A stretch of 64,000 nucleotides of DNA, taken from positions 6,448,001-6,512,000 of the forward strand of contig OZ005703.1 of the NCBI GenBank assembly GCA_963930775.1, in the 5' to 3' direction. Shown here piece after piece: positions 22,140 to 46,640 of the stretch (the stretch's first letter is position 1; each line of letters opens with the position of its first letter). The DNA comes from Cliona cf. orientalis. Lineage: Eukaryota; Porifera; Demospongiae; Clionaida; Clionaidae. The notes below the pieces were generated by a model. The model saw only the letters and a program-made list of their open reading frames with translations, did no database searches and was not told where the DNA came from. A program made the position numbers and the translations under genes.

Positions 22140-23354
22140 ATGGCCGCAATGGATGACTCAGCACTCACTGAGGACGAAATGCTTGCTCAGGCGATTTCTC
22201 TTTCCCTGGGAGACCAAGAATTTGTCGAAGGAGCGGCCGGTAGACCACCTGGTGGCGCTGGTGTAGGAGCTGGAGCTGGAGGCGGCCTCAGTAGTCCCGG
22301 CGGCGGGGCGCCCGCCTCCATCAGCAGATCAGACACAAATCAGAGCCAGGACTCTTTACTCAACGACAGCTGGGCAACAGGTCAGGGAAGACAAGTCAGT
22401 CACGATACGGGCGTCACCACTTCAGTATCTGTTAGCTCCTCCCCAGATTTGGGCATATCTGCCGAATCTGAAATGGATTCTCAGCTCGAGAGAAGAGGAG
22501 ATGAAGATGATGTCGGAGATGAGATACAGGCGTGTGGTCACCAGCCACTAAACGTAGATGGAGGTACAAGTACTTTGTCCGCGGAAGGAAGAGCTAGTGC
22601 GCCCGTTGCTCCACTCACGATCGATGGTGTATCACCACCGGGTTCTTCTTCACATCAGCTCCCCCTGGCTAGGTTGAGTAGTCTCCACGATCAGTATAGT
22701 TCCCAGGGTAGCCTTCCCTCTCCACAGAAGGAGTGGCAACCCAACAAGCAGTGCCTCGAGCTGATCGTTGGCATGGGGATAAGCGAAAATGCGGCAAAGC
22801 GAGCTCTCTTCTATACTGGTAACGATAACGCAGAGTTGGCAGTGGCATGGGTGTTTGAAAATATCGAAAATCCAGAGCTTCACACGCACTTCGAACCACC
22901 GTCGATGATTACGTTGCATAACCAGACAGCTCCAATGGGTCCGGGTCCCGTATTCCATTCCATCGACGAGCTTCTCGGACAGCTTCTCGACGACGAAGTT
23001 TTGTATAAGATGGTCTTCGTCGTAAACGTGGAGTTGAAGATGTCGACTGGCAAAATAGCGGCACAGGTGGGGCATGCCACACTCGGCCTCTACAAATACC
23101 TACAAAGCCAACAAGACCAGCGAGCTGGGCTGGAAAAATGGGAGGAGCGTGGCTCAAAGAAGATTGTACTCCGTGGGAACGACGTTCGACACATGCTCGA
23201 CTTGAAGAAGAAAGCGTATGAACTCCACATAGCCAATATTATGGTTCACGATGCCGGTAAGACAGAAGTGGAACCTGGCTCACTGACAGTGTTTGCACTG
23301 TTTGGTAAGAATGAAGATGTTGATAAGGTGACTGGGAGTTTGAAACTGTTGTGA
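22140..23354 (+). CDS. PTRH2: Peptidyl-tRNA hydrolase 2 with N-terminal UIM and UBA segments
   Basis: Intronless, 404 codons from AAGATGGCC. PTRH2 releases peptidyl-tRNA; animal forms also act in mitochondrial or ubiquitin-linked cell survival pathways. Residues ~8-26 (LTEDEMLAQAISLSLGD) look like a ubiquitin-interacting motif. A long acidic Ser/Gly-rich linker follows, then a UBA-like domain (CLELIVGMGISENAAKRALF...ELAVAWVFENIE) near 200-240. The C-terminal ~120 residues are Pth2: STGKIAAQVGHATLGLYK carries the conserved GK, AQ and HA residues, and the end is VHDAGKTEVEPGS...VTGSLKLL. In the usual R-x-D-L-x-M start of the motif this protein has NVELKM, so the Arg/Asp pair is changed. A farther upstream start is not supported, because no ATG lies upstream in frame. 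Confidence 0.92.
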   Translation: MAAMDDSALTEDEMLAQAISLSLGDQEFVEGAAGRPPGGAGVGAGAGGGLSSPGGGAPASISRSDTNQSQDSLLNDSWATGQGRQVSHDTGVTTSVSVSSSPDLGISAESEMDSQLERRGDEDDVGDEIQACGHQPLNVDGGTSTLSAEGRASAPVAPLTIDGVSPPGSSSHQLPLARLSSLHDQYSSQGSLPSPQKEWQPNKQCLELIVGMGISENAAKRALFYTGNDNAELAVAWVFENIENPELHTHFEPPSMITLHNQTAPMGPGPVFHSIDELLGQLLDDEVLYKMVFVVNVELKMSTGKIAAQVGHATLGLYKYLQSQQDQRAGLEKWEERGSKKIVLRGNDVRHMLDLKKKAYELHIANIMVHDAGKTEVEPGSLTVFALFGKNEDVDKVTGSLKLL

Positions 23355-23631
23355 GATTGAGTTTTTTTTGTTGTCCATTAATTTTGATGCTCCCTCCTCC
23401 ATAACCTATAATGCAGTATTCATAGTACATCAGCCCTTTGTACCACATTGTCATGCATATTCATAACTTCCATGCTGTTTGTTTCACTTAATACTTATGA
23501 GATTTGCTGAATTATGCATCCATTCACCCATCATAATAGCGAGTATATAATACATAATCATTATACATCATTGCCTCTAATTATTTTGAGTTTTGTTAGT
23601 GCTGTTAATACAGTACTATTATTAACATTCC

Positions 23632-23686
<55 letters not shown>

Positions 23687-25353
23687 TATCTCTCTCTCTC
23701 TCCGTTTCTATACAAACTGCACTCTATTATTTCAACGTTGTTTTATATAATATGAACTAAACCATAGCCACCTTCTATAAATGTCATAATAACAACTCAT
23801 TTCTGGCATATATAGCAACCTGGTGTGTTAGATCAGACCTAACAGTGTTTTCTTACAACATGAGCTAGAGTTGATGAATGTAGCTATAGGCTAGTGCAGC
23901 TGCTCATTATTATTATTATTGGGATCAAAAGCCATAGATCTACAATATTATTTTTGTTGATTCAGACAAAGAATACTAAGGATTGTGCATCACAAGCAGA
24001 GGTGGTTTATCCTGTCGTAAAGTAGTATACACAGGTTGATGTCATTAGCTCAAGACTCTCATACTAATAATAACACATTCACACGATTGGTAATTTGCTA
24101 TATGGTTGCTCAAACTTTCTATTATTGAGACTGAGTAATAGTATGGAAGCGGATACTTTATATATACTGGTAGTATTATGCATATGGCATAGTCTAGATA
24201 TAAAGTAGCATGCTCAGGACCATGGTAGTCTGCTTATGAGTTACACTTATTCTGCTCCACGTTGTTAATGATATTCATATCCCTTAACTACTTCCGGTGA
24301 CGTATACGTACGTACAATCTCACATTAAATTTTGAAACCCATACATGTTTTCGCATTCACCTACCCAGCTCAATAAGTACATAGAAATTCCGGTCCGCAC
24401 TAGCGATTTGCAGATAAAACTGCCTCGAGGATCTAGCTTAGGGGTCGCCCGGGATCTTCCCTTGAGAACTCCTCATCCTGGAAAGCCTACTTCAATATTA
24501 GATCATGCATGTAGGAGAAAATTTAGATCACTAATAAATCAACATCTGGTGGACCATGCCTCACAATCAAAGTGGTTTATCCTGCATTTTGAACTATAGT
24601 AAGCACAGACTGATGTCATTATTTTAAACCATTTTTATTATGAGTCTCTTTCCTTTTCAGGTTCTCCCATGAGGATCTGTGGTTAAGTGACATCACAAAC
24701 AATAATATCATCACATCATCATCAAGACAACAGGATTTGGTGAACCACAAAATGGTCAGTGGCCAAGGAAAGAATAATTAACAGACATGCACTCATTCAC
24801 ATTCCCTGAACTGAACTAAACTGAACTTTCCTCTGCTAGCCACAATTGTCATGTTGGCATCCATGCATGCACAACTAAGTTGGCTTTGCAAACATAATTC
24901 TCCCCATGTCATGGTTTAAAAGTTTTGCAATTTCAGTTCAATTCAGCCTATAATAATATCTAGCTGACCATGCAATCAGGTGTAGCTATAGTTGTACAAT
25001 TTAATATTAGTTCATCATCAAATTTGGAATTCATAATAGAATAATTCTGGAGGGCACAAAGTGCAACAGGAAACCGTCTCAAGCAGCCTCTGCCTGGACT
25101 CAGTGGTCAACCCCCTTTCAAGTTCTCATACCAGGACTGCACGCATGCATGCATAGCAGCTCAGGTCCAGAGCCTATAAAAGTGCAAGATCAATCCAGTC
25201 TGACATCAAGTCAACCCATGCAGTTCAATGCAATCAGCTATACATCTTCAGCTGCTAAGAATCTTCTGGTTTGCATCCTTGCAATCTCATAAAATCATTA
25301 TCTCAAGCATCCAAGTTTAACAGACCTGCGAAACCTTCACCATTTTTGTTACT
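23355..25353. other. Intergenic; (CT)n repeat and no recognised gene
   Basis: Holds a (CT)n tract at 23635-23702, GCATGCATGCAT runs near 24860 and 25145, and AT-rich DNA. A short open frame at 24345-24599 has no domain or splice context. The final 200 bp is the promoter of the secreted-protein gene at 25354. Confidence 0.6.
25175..25182 (+). promoter_or_regulatory. TATA box of the FGF-like gene
   Basis: TATAAAAG in the context GAGCCTATAAAAGTGCAAG, about 180 bp upstream of the start codon at 25354. Confidence 0.55.
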
Positions 25354-26505
25354 ATGATCGGAAGATTCATATGCTCATCTGCCATGGCCACCATGCTGCT
25401 GGTTGTGATCAGTGTAGGTCTAGTCCTTATGACTACGTTCACCGATGCTGCTGCAATTCTGCAACAGAACGGGACGCCAGTCAAGCTCTACAGCAGACTG
25501 ACGGAACAGCTTGTAACTGTGCTAGCAGATGGCACTGTTCATGCTAATGGAGCAGAAGAAGACAGTACGTGAGACTAACTATAATATTATTAGTAGGATA
25601 ATAATAGATGCATGCACCATAATGCATGCACATGCCTATCACAGTAGATCGATATTGTGGTGAATGAGATTCTGCAATAATTGCAAATTTCATGCTGCAT
25701 GCTCCAGATTACTGCACAAAATGTACTAGTTCTATATTTTGACGTTGTGATACCTTTCAGTGCATACATGCATCAATTGCTGTAAGCAGATCCACATGCA
25801 TGGCTGGTGTTGTTTAGTTGAGCTATTACAGTTGAACTGTTTCCCCCTAATGCAGGTGATACTAATCTTATAATGGAATATGTTGGGACATCGAGGCGAT
25901 TCAGGAGAAGCGATCCAGACATCTACATCTCTGTCACACCTCAAGGAGAGCTGAAAGCACAAAGCCTTGTGAGTTCCACAATCACTATACACTTCTGGTT
26001 ATAACCTTGCTATTTAAATTATTTTCATCTGGCAAATCATATCGTATGGATCAAAGCATCAGCACACATGGCTCAAAATTGCATCAAACTCACAATAAAT
26101 TTTAATTCCTAAAATAATAATTATTCTTAGAATGCAGGACATAATAGATCAAGCTACTCTCTATGACAAAAATTTGATTATTATTGTTGTGTGAATTTTC
26201 TGTTACAGACTGAAAGTAGCACTACTGGATCATCTACACACTTTCTGCCCATCGAGTCATTCGTCAGTGGCCTATCTTACTTCAAGCTCCAAACCACAGT
26301 GCAGTATCAGTCCAGTGGCAGCACAGCAGGAACACCTCAGCCTAGCCTCCAGGATGCTACCTGCTACATTGCTGTCAATGATTTCCTAACTGGTGAACTG
26401 CCATGTAATGTTTGCAATGTCCCAGGAAACAGTTTCTCATTTGATGATGAAGATAGTCTTCTCTTTCAAATAGACTTGTCCAATGGATTCGGATTTGGTA
26501 GATAA
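25354..26505 (+). CDS. Secreted FGF-like beta-trefoil candidate
   Basis: Three exons in phase: 25354-25564, 25856-25968, 26209-26505; 206 residues. Residues ~10-32 form a signal peptide (MLLVVISVGLVLMTTFTDAAA). The next part, VKLYSRLTEQLVTVLADGTV, has the shape of the FGF core start (L-Y-x(5-7)-L-x-V/I-L-x-D-G-T-V). Then IYISVTPQGELKAQSL and THFLPIESFVSGLSYF line up with the FGF strands of the type YLAMxxxGxLYGS and FxExxxxNxYxxY. The end, CYIAVNDFLTGELPCN followed by SLLFQIDL, resembles the last trefoil strands (xFLPL). Two closely spaced cysteines (CNVC) are unusual. No heparin-binding basic cluster is obvious. Another beta-trefoil (IL-1-like, ricin-B-like) or an unrelated secreted protein is possible. 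A polyadenylation signal follows at 26630. Confidence 0.55.
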
Positions 26506-26629
26506 AAATTTTTTTTGTGTATAATATACTACTGAGTATCATTTTTGTTTCTCTGTCATAGTGGCTGTGATATCAGCTGCTCTTTATCATGACATGTATT
26601 ATCATGACATTGTATCGCAAAGTGTATAC

Positions 26630-26635
26630 AATAAA
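26630..26635 (+). promoter_or_regulatory. Polyadenylation signal, FGF-like gene
   Basis: AATAAA in TATACAATAAAAATT, about 125 bases after the stop codon. Confidence 0.5.
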
Positions 26636-29600
26636 AATTATTTCTACCTGACCTGTCTTGAACAAGAAAATTAATAAAATTAATAATTATTTTCACATCA
26701 ATGGTCGATTGTCCAGGAGATCTATTAGAAACCTGGCATGCATATAATATTATAACAACTTGCAAGATTAGCAATGCACTGCTAAGGCCAGAGGTTGGCA
26801 TGATAATTACAATATTATAATTACTGTACTATTACTTACAAGGTTCCAGGTTAAAGTACCCCTACTCTATGCCAATTGACTAGGTCATTCTAGAACCCTT
26901 ACCTTTTCACTGGAATAATTATAGCTAATAATGATAATTCAATCATATAATATTATTTTTAATTAATAAAGAACATAACTAGGATAGGCATCTAACAAAC
27001 TTGTCAACAACAACAAAAACATAAGTAATACTAATACCATCACGTAAGAGAAATAATAGTAATCATTATCATCATTGCCACTCACTCCATGTGTTGAAAA
27101 AAAAAAAAGAATAGAAAATTTAACTGCATCATCCACTAATAATAATTATACACAAAACACCAGTGACCCTATTTTATAACATACTACAATAATAATCAGT
27201 CTAGCTATTATTATAGATACTTATATTAACAGCTGTCGATTATCTATCTGCTCTTATGGGGTACTTAAGAGTTGTGGTGAGCGTTTTGTTGTGGACTTTA
27301 AGTGAGTTCTCCGAGTAGTGTAGCACGAGGTCCATTAGCGTGCGGTGCGAGCACATTTCTTCCGAGAACCCATAGAGTCCGTTAAGATGAAGCACTTTCA
27401 AGTGTTTTTGGTCATTGTACCTACAATAGGGAGGTGGGTGGTTGGTATGATGGAGGCGGGTTCAAAGGCCGGCCAGAGGGACCCGGAGGGGAGGGGAGGG
27501 AAGGAGAGGTAGGAGGGAGATATATAGCTTAGACATAATTAAGTGAAGCACTAAGGGTGCCAGCTGATGCTAGGGTTTTGGGCGTTCCAACCTCTCATCC
27601 CACTTTGAAATTTATGGTCATGTGCATGCATGTGTGCGTGCGTGGCATTGGTGTCATAGTAGGAACCCCTCCAAGAGGAATGAGGTCACTTATTCAATCA
27701 GTGAAGGACACGATATGCGTAATGGTCCCAGCTACATAGAAGTGCACACAAAACTACAGAAGTCAGAAACAGATGGTTGTTTCTGCCTTTTCTATGCTAA
27801 ATATTTTAGAGTAAACATCCATTTAGTTAAGTACTAACTACAAAGAAGCACCCATTCCCCTACAGATGAGGACACCTCCTTTAATCTTCAAGGATATCCA
27901 TAACAGAACAAGGTGTATACACACCAGAGGTAGTCACTGATTCAATTATCCACACCTCAACATCACCTCAGTTGACCTGAGAGTGGGAGTCTCAGCTAGT
28001 GAACAAGTAAACAAGCCTCCATCTCTGTCAGTAATGGATTAGATAACCACCCTCCAGTAGACACATGGCGGGCGTTAACTTGCTCTCTCTACATAACTCT
28101 ATAAGCACCCCACAAAGTCTATTGGGTGGAGGCCACAGGATGCTCTTTTGTGACTTCATCACACAACAAACAGACAGACACACAGTCCAGTCAGGATACA
28201 CAATGACCCTTGAATAACCCTGTTTCAATGCTTGTTGGATCAAGTCAGAGAGAGAGAGGGGGGGCTCTTTATGAGTGTTAGCCGAAGTAAGGAAGCTCCT
28301 TCCACTAATGAGCACAACAAAGGTTAGCACTCCTATGTTTCTAGAACCACTGTCTACGTGGATCCTTCAACTGAAGCTTTGCTTTATCCAGGAACAAAGT
28401 ACTTTACAATAATTGCTCGCTCTTCCTTTTCCCCTGCACCCTCCCCACACACACACACACCCCACACACTCCTCACACCCCCCACCATGCAGTGAACCAA
28501 ATTGAGTAACCACAATCAAGGAAGGGGAGCATAAGCTCACCCCCTGCTGTACATGTACACGCATATTATTATAATTATCTAGCCAGACCTTGAATGAGTA
28601 CACGAGACTGAATATTGAATGTTTGCTGAAGCCTCACTTTATCATAACCCTAGATACGTGTACACCTTTCCACCCCAACTGCCCGTCCCATCCTCTCTCC
28701 CTCTCTCCTGGCCTTGTAGGGTGACAGGTGAATCATTTAATTAATATAATACTTTGACTAACTAACTTATGACAGCATGACAAAGCTCAAGGTGAATCAG
28801 TACTTTGTTTTGTCACACACACAGACACAAGCACAAATATTATTGTATACACACAGACATGCACAGCTGCAAAGGTGCAAAGGTCACATGCTCAAACACT
28901 CAACAGTACACTGATAGTGAAAGGATTCAAAGGACATACTTTCAACTCAATCTAAGCTGAAAAACATGGTGCATTCATTCACCAAGGGATCCCACAGGAC
29001 AGGCTTACTGGTATATCATAATAATAATATAGTGCAGCACACATACATGTACTAGTCTTAATTTTTATCCCCATGTGGAAGGTTGCTTTGCCATCTGCTT
29101 GGCACTGATAAGGCACTGGGGTGGTTTTCTCCAGGATTGAGGAAAAGATAAACCTTTCTTGATAATCATACATGTAGCTATATTATTGTGATGTCATTTA
29201 CTCAATACCTAACCGCCATATTATTATGCACTTGTGTACTTTCCCTAAAGCATTATTAAGTTAAAAATCCAGGAATAATTAGTTCTACCTCACTACTAGA
29301 TTAATGGTGAACTTTGAGAGGAAATCTCTCCCATGCTGGGTCCCTACAACCAACCACAAACTCCAAGGTTCTGTACACACACACAAACCAAAACCAATAC
29401 ACTAGTACATATACAGTAGCTATCTAATCCCATCTAGATTTGAAATTTCCCCGATACTCAAGCGATGAAGAGGAAGAGATAAATTCTGCCCAATTTCGGA
29501 GAAGAAGTAGCAGAGAAGTCATGCATGCAAGCAGCTGGGGGTATATATTCCTAGACGGCATTACGTCATAGTGCAAGGGTGGGCATTGAAAGTGAAAGAG

Positions 29601-30304
29601 GGACTGAGAGTTTTGCTTTCCTGGGCATGCACACTCCCACACCCCACACTAGCACCTTTGCTGAAAAGGGGGATTTTCCTGTACATTATAGCAATAGAGC
29701 CGGATCTTCCCCCCCCCCAGAGTGTGGGATGTTACTAATTAAATTAATATCGCTATTTACCACTAAATTTTAATAACGGGAAATTTTCAAGAAGTTTTAT
29801 CACAAATGGGAAATCTTTCAAGGCTCATTATTATTATTATGACAGATATGCAGTCGTGGTACCGTTACATGCATACGCCGAAAATTTCCCATCCTAATAT
29901 AAGGGTCACCCCCTTTAAGAGTACGTTGTACATTACATGTACATACATTATGATTGACGAAAATTTCTCATTAATTGAAGGATCATCCCCTCAAGAGTGA
30001 CTTACTGGATGTCCACTGTATGTGTGTGCTCTGCTCTGCCTATGGTGGTCTGCTTGCCCGTTGGTCTGCAGAGAAACGTACCGTTCTGCTTACCATCCAA
30101 CAGCTTTCGTGACTGCGTTCTGAAAATTTTTACATACGATACCACAATTAGATCATATTTTAAACTTTTCAGTAACTGAGTTCTGAGTTGGGAATCTGAC
30201 ATTGTAATTAAGTAGATCTAGATTGTGATATATACTCCGATCAGATATTATTAAATTTATTTACGTAACAAGACCACTTGCTATGCCAAAGCAATACGAG
30301 CATA

Positions 30305-30945
30305 TTAAGGTTACGGGATAGTGTTCTGCCCACGCATGGTCAAAGTTCACATGAATAATAAATGAGACAATTATATTCCAGTTTTTGTCCATGTTCTTTG
30401 CACAGTCAAGGCACAGGTAAGTAGCTCTCCTGATGCCTGCCCCATGAACGAAAGGCAAACCTGCCACTGTCCATCTGCAAGCACAGGTAAATATTGCAAT
30501 TTTCTGTATCAGTTTTTGCCAAGGTAAACAGCCTCTATGTAATGACATACAAACGAAACGATAGCTTACGAGTCTCTACAGGGCCAAGTATAGCGTTTGA
30601 ACTCTGTCGAGTTACATGAACAGAAAACGAACATAAAAAAACTTACAGCTCAGCTGCCATGTGATTCACTTAATGGCGGCCCTCCAGGACAAACCTTATC
30701 TGACGATTCACCATCTTAGAGTTCGAAAAAGCGCTATACTTGGCCCTGCTCCGATTGATGGACTATCGTGAACGACAGCAAAGTCAGTCTCTGGTCTTCA
30801 AAATTGATGCAGAAATTTTATATCTGGAAATGGTCGACATTCGTTCACATTTCCGACTAAACCGCATTAAAACATACGTGAATTGTGTCCGTGCACAATC
30901 ACTTTAAACATAAATTGCACATCGAATACTATCCCGTAACCTTAA
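30305..30945. mobile_element. TTAA-flanked inverted-repeat element (piggyBac-type MITE candidate)
   Basis: Left end TTAAGGTTACGGGATAGTGTTC, right end the reverse complement GAATACTATCCCGTAACCTTAA, giving ~18-bp inverted termini flanked by TTAA on both sides, as produced by piggyBac-type transposases. 641 bp, no transposase frame. Inside, 30579-30748 is bounded by a second inverted pair (CAGGGCCAAGTATAGCG / CGCTATACTTGGCCCTG), possibly a nested second element. Confidence 0.7.
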
Positions 30946-31231
30946 CGTGTTTGTCCCTAATCAACAAGATGCCCTAGCCTTCAGAACAGCATAGTTTGCG
31001 TGTGTGCACACCGATGTTCCATTGCAGTATCACAAGCTACATGGATCTGTGTACATGTCGTTCTCACGCAAGGCAAGGCAAGGCAAAGGCATCTTGGTCA
31101 GTCTCATGCTGCCTTACATGTGGTTAATAGTGGCAATAATATTATTATCTATGGCCCCTGCATGTGTAATAGTATGAGGCGCCATGGATATTGTATTATA
31201 CATGTATGTGTATGTATTTAAAAGGGATTGA

Positions 31232-31451
31232 TACCTTAGGGCTATGATTATTTGCGAGTATATACAATTTTAGCGGATTTCGGAAATGGTGCGTTTAGTG
31301 GGTACTCATTTTAGCGATAATTAACATTCTATTTATTCGAAAACGTTGAAAAACTTAATATTCGTGGGCATAATTTTAGTGAAAATTGGGTAAAGCGCAA
31401 ATTTCACTATAATAATATTTAGTACCCGTAAACAAGAGAGTCCTTAAGGTA
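31232..31451. mobile_element. MITE with TACCTTARGG termini
   Basis: Begins TACCTTAGGGCT and ends AGTCCTTAAGGTA, near-perfect inverted ends with TA at both borders, 220 bp, body rich in TTTTAGCG(A/G) motifs. Consistent with a Tc1/mariner-type non-autonomous element. Confidence 0.6.
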
Positions 31452-31649
31452 CACATTTCTTGCACAAAGGGGGAAATTATGGTGTGCAATAGCATGCCCT
31501 AATTAGAGGGGTGTCTGTCTGCATGGGGGCCAGAGCCATGGTCCTCGATCGTGAAATTTACAATATCTGAGACTGTTGCTGGTGGCTTCTGAGCATGAGC
31601 CGGCCCATATGCAGGCATGCAGGCATGAATAGTTCATTAACTGACTCAC

Positions 31650-45578
<13,929 letters not shown>

Positions 45579-46640
45579 TTCTTCTTTTCTTCTGAACAAT
45601 GAGTGTCTGAGTTTTCTTTGCTGTGCTCCTCTTGGCACCAATAACCACACACAAAGCTTAGAAGCTTTTGATACTCAAAACAGCTGATGCAATTGTTCGC
45701 CTATTTGCTTCAATAGTAGTGGAGCACGCCCCAGGTGCTAGCTGTGGCTCAGTGCTAATAAATGTCCGACAAATTCTCTCCAAATTGTAGAGTGCTAATT
45801 CGGTGCAGCTGGTAGAAACAGCCTACCTCTAGCTCTCTCAGTTTTGCATACACTGAGGCGTAGCTACGCAAAACAACACCGCACCACCATAGAATTTTAG
45901 ACAGCGAGGCACAATCAGTTTTAGGGTGTGACGTCTTCTGCCAACAATCCTCAGAAAGGCGGGGGATTTCGAAGGACTTCAGATACCTTCGGAGTCCGCT
46001 GATACAGTTTGTAGGGGTTTGTTTTGCCTTAGCACCCCTTCACACTTTCTCTTTGCTGCGCTGCCGGGCGCCCTTCTCTGTGTAGGGAGAAGACGAGCTG
46101 GGCTAATATGAAAAGAGTGCGTCTTTCAGATTTGCTGCTTTTTAGACAAGCATCCTCCCCTCTCAACTGGTCAGCATTGAATCTGCATACTCTGCATTCC
46201 AGAAGAAGCCCTAGTAGTATAATATAGTGCGCGCATGAGTACACCGCCAGCTACGTCATTACGAGGTCACGAGATCGCGATTCCCCGTTAGTGGGCGGGG
46301 CTGGTTGAGGTTTCTCGAGATCGTACGGCTGCGGGCCTGGTTTTGTATCACAGGCACGTATAGAGCTAATTAATTTTATGAACTTGACCTACAAGGAGAG
46401 TATCTTATTACTGTTCGCGGCTAGACCTTGAGCTCGCCTGCAAGCTACAGACCTTACTGAGCGTGTTTAGTTGGTAATGGTCGTCCACAAACATGTGCTC
46501 TTAATAAGCTAATTACGCGTACGCATGCGCACATGCACATACAAAGATTGTAGGTGGGGCTCGTTCCGTTCATTTCCGCCTAGCTGGGTGGAGCATGTAT
46601 AAAAATGCTTGCAGCATCCTACATAGTATCATTTACAAGA
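45579..46640. promoter_or_regulatory. Divergent spacer between p85 and Ig receptor 1
   Basis: Holds the 5' ends of p85 (minus) and the first Ig receptor (plus). The last 100 bp contain CGCATGCGCACAT and GTAGGTGGGGCTCG...TTCATTTCCGC...GGGTGGAGC, a segment repeated upstream of Ig receptor 2 at about 50158-50231. That makes it a likely receptor promoter. No other gene seen. Confidence 0.55.

Larger units (their letters stand above)
26636..31649. other. Gene-poor stretch between the FGF-like gene and p85
   Basis: AT-rich with an A13 run (27097-27109), GGGA-rich DNA (27480-27515), a CA-rich patch (28440-28490), many TA/CA runs and two inverted-repeat elements (30305-30945, 31232-31451). Scattered open frames (for example minus strand 28330-28028) lack domains or consistent splice signals. 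The remaining exons of the p85 C-terminal SH2 domain would be expected here on the minus strand; I could not find a convincing F-L-V/I-R exon. Confidence 0.5.

Noticed and set aside
22650..23157. Minus-strand frames across PTRH2
   Set aside because: Shadows of the PTRH2 coding sequence.
24345..24599. Plus-strand 84-codon frame
   Set aside because: No recognisable features and no neighbouring exon evidence.
28028..28330. Minus-strand 100-codon frame with a hydrophobic start
   Set aside because: No domain, no splice partners, no codon or promoter support.
30420..30490. Possible cSH2 exon of p85 (GRFAFRSWGRHQESY resembles an FLVR region)
   Set aside because: The needed phase gives a different frame without SH2 features, and the segment lies inside a TTAA-flanked element.
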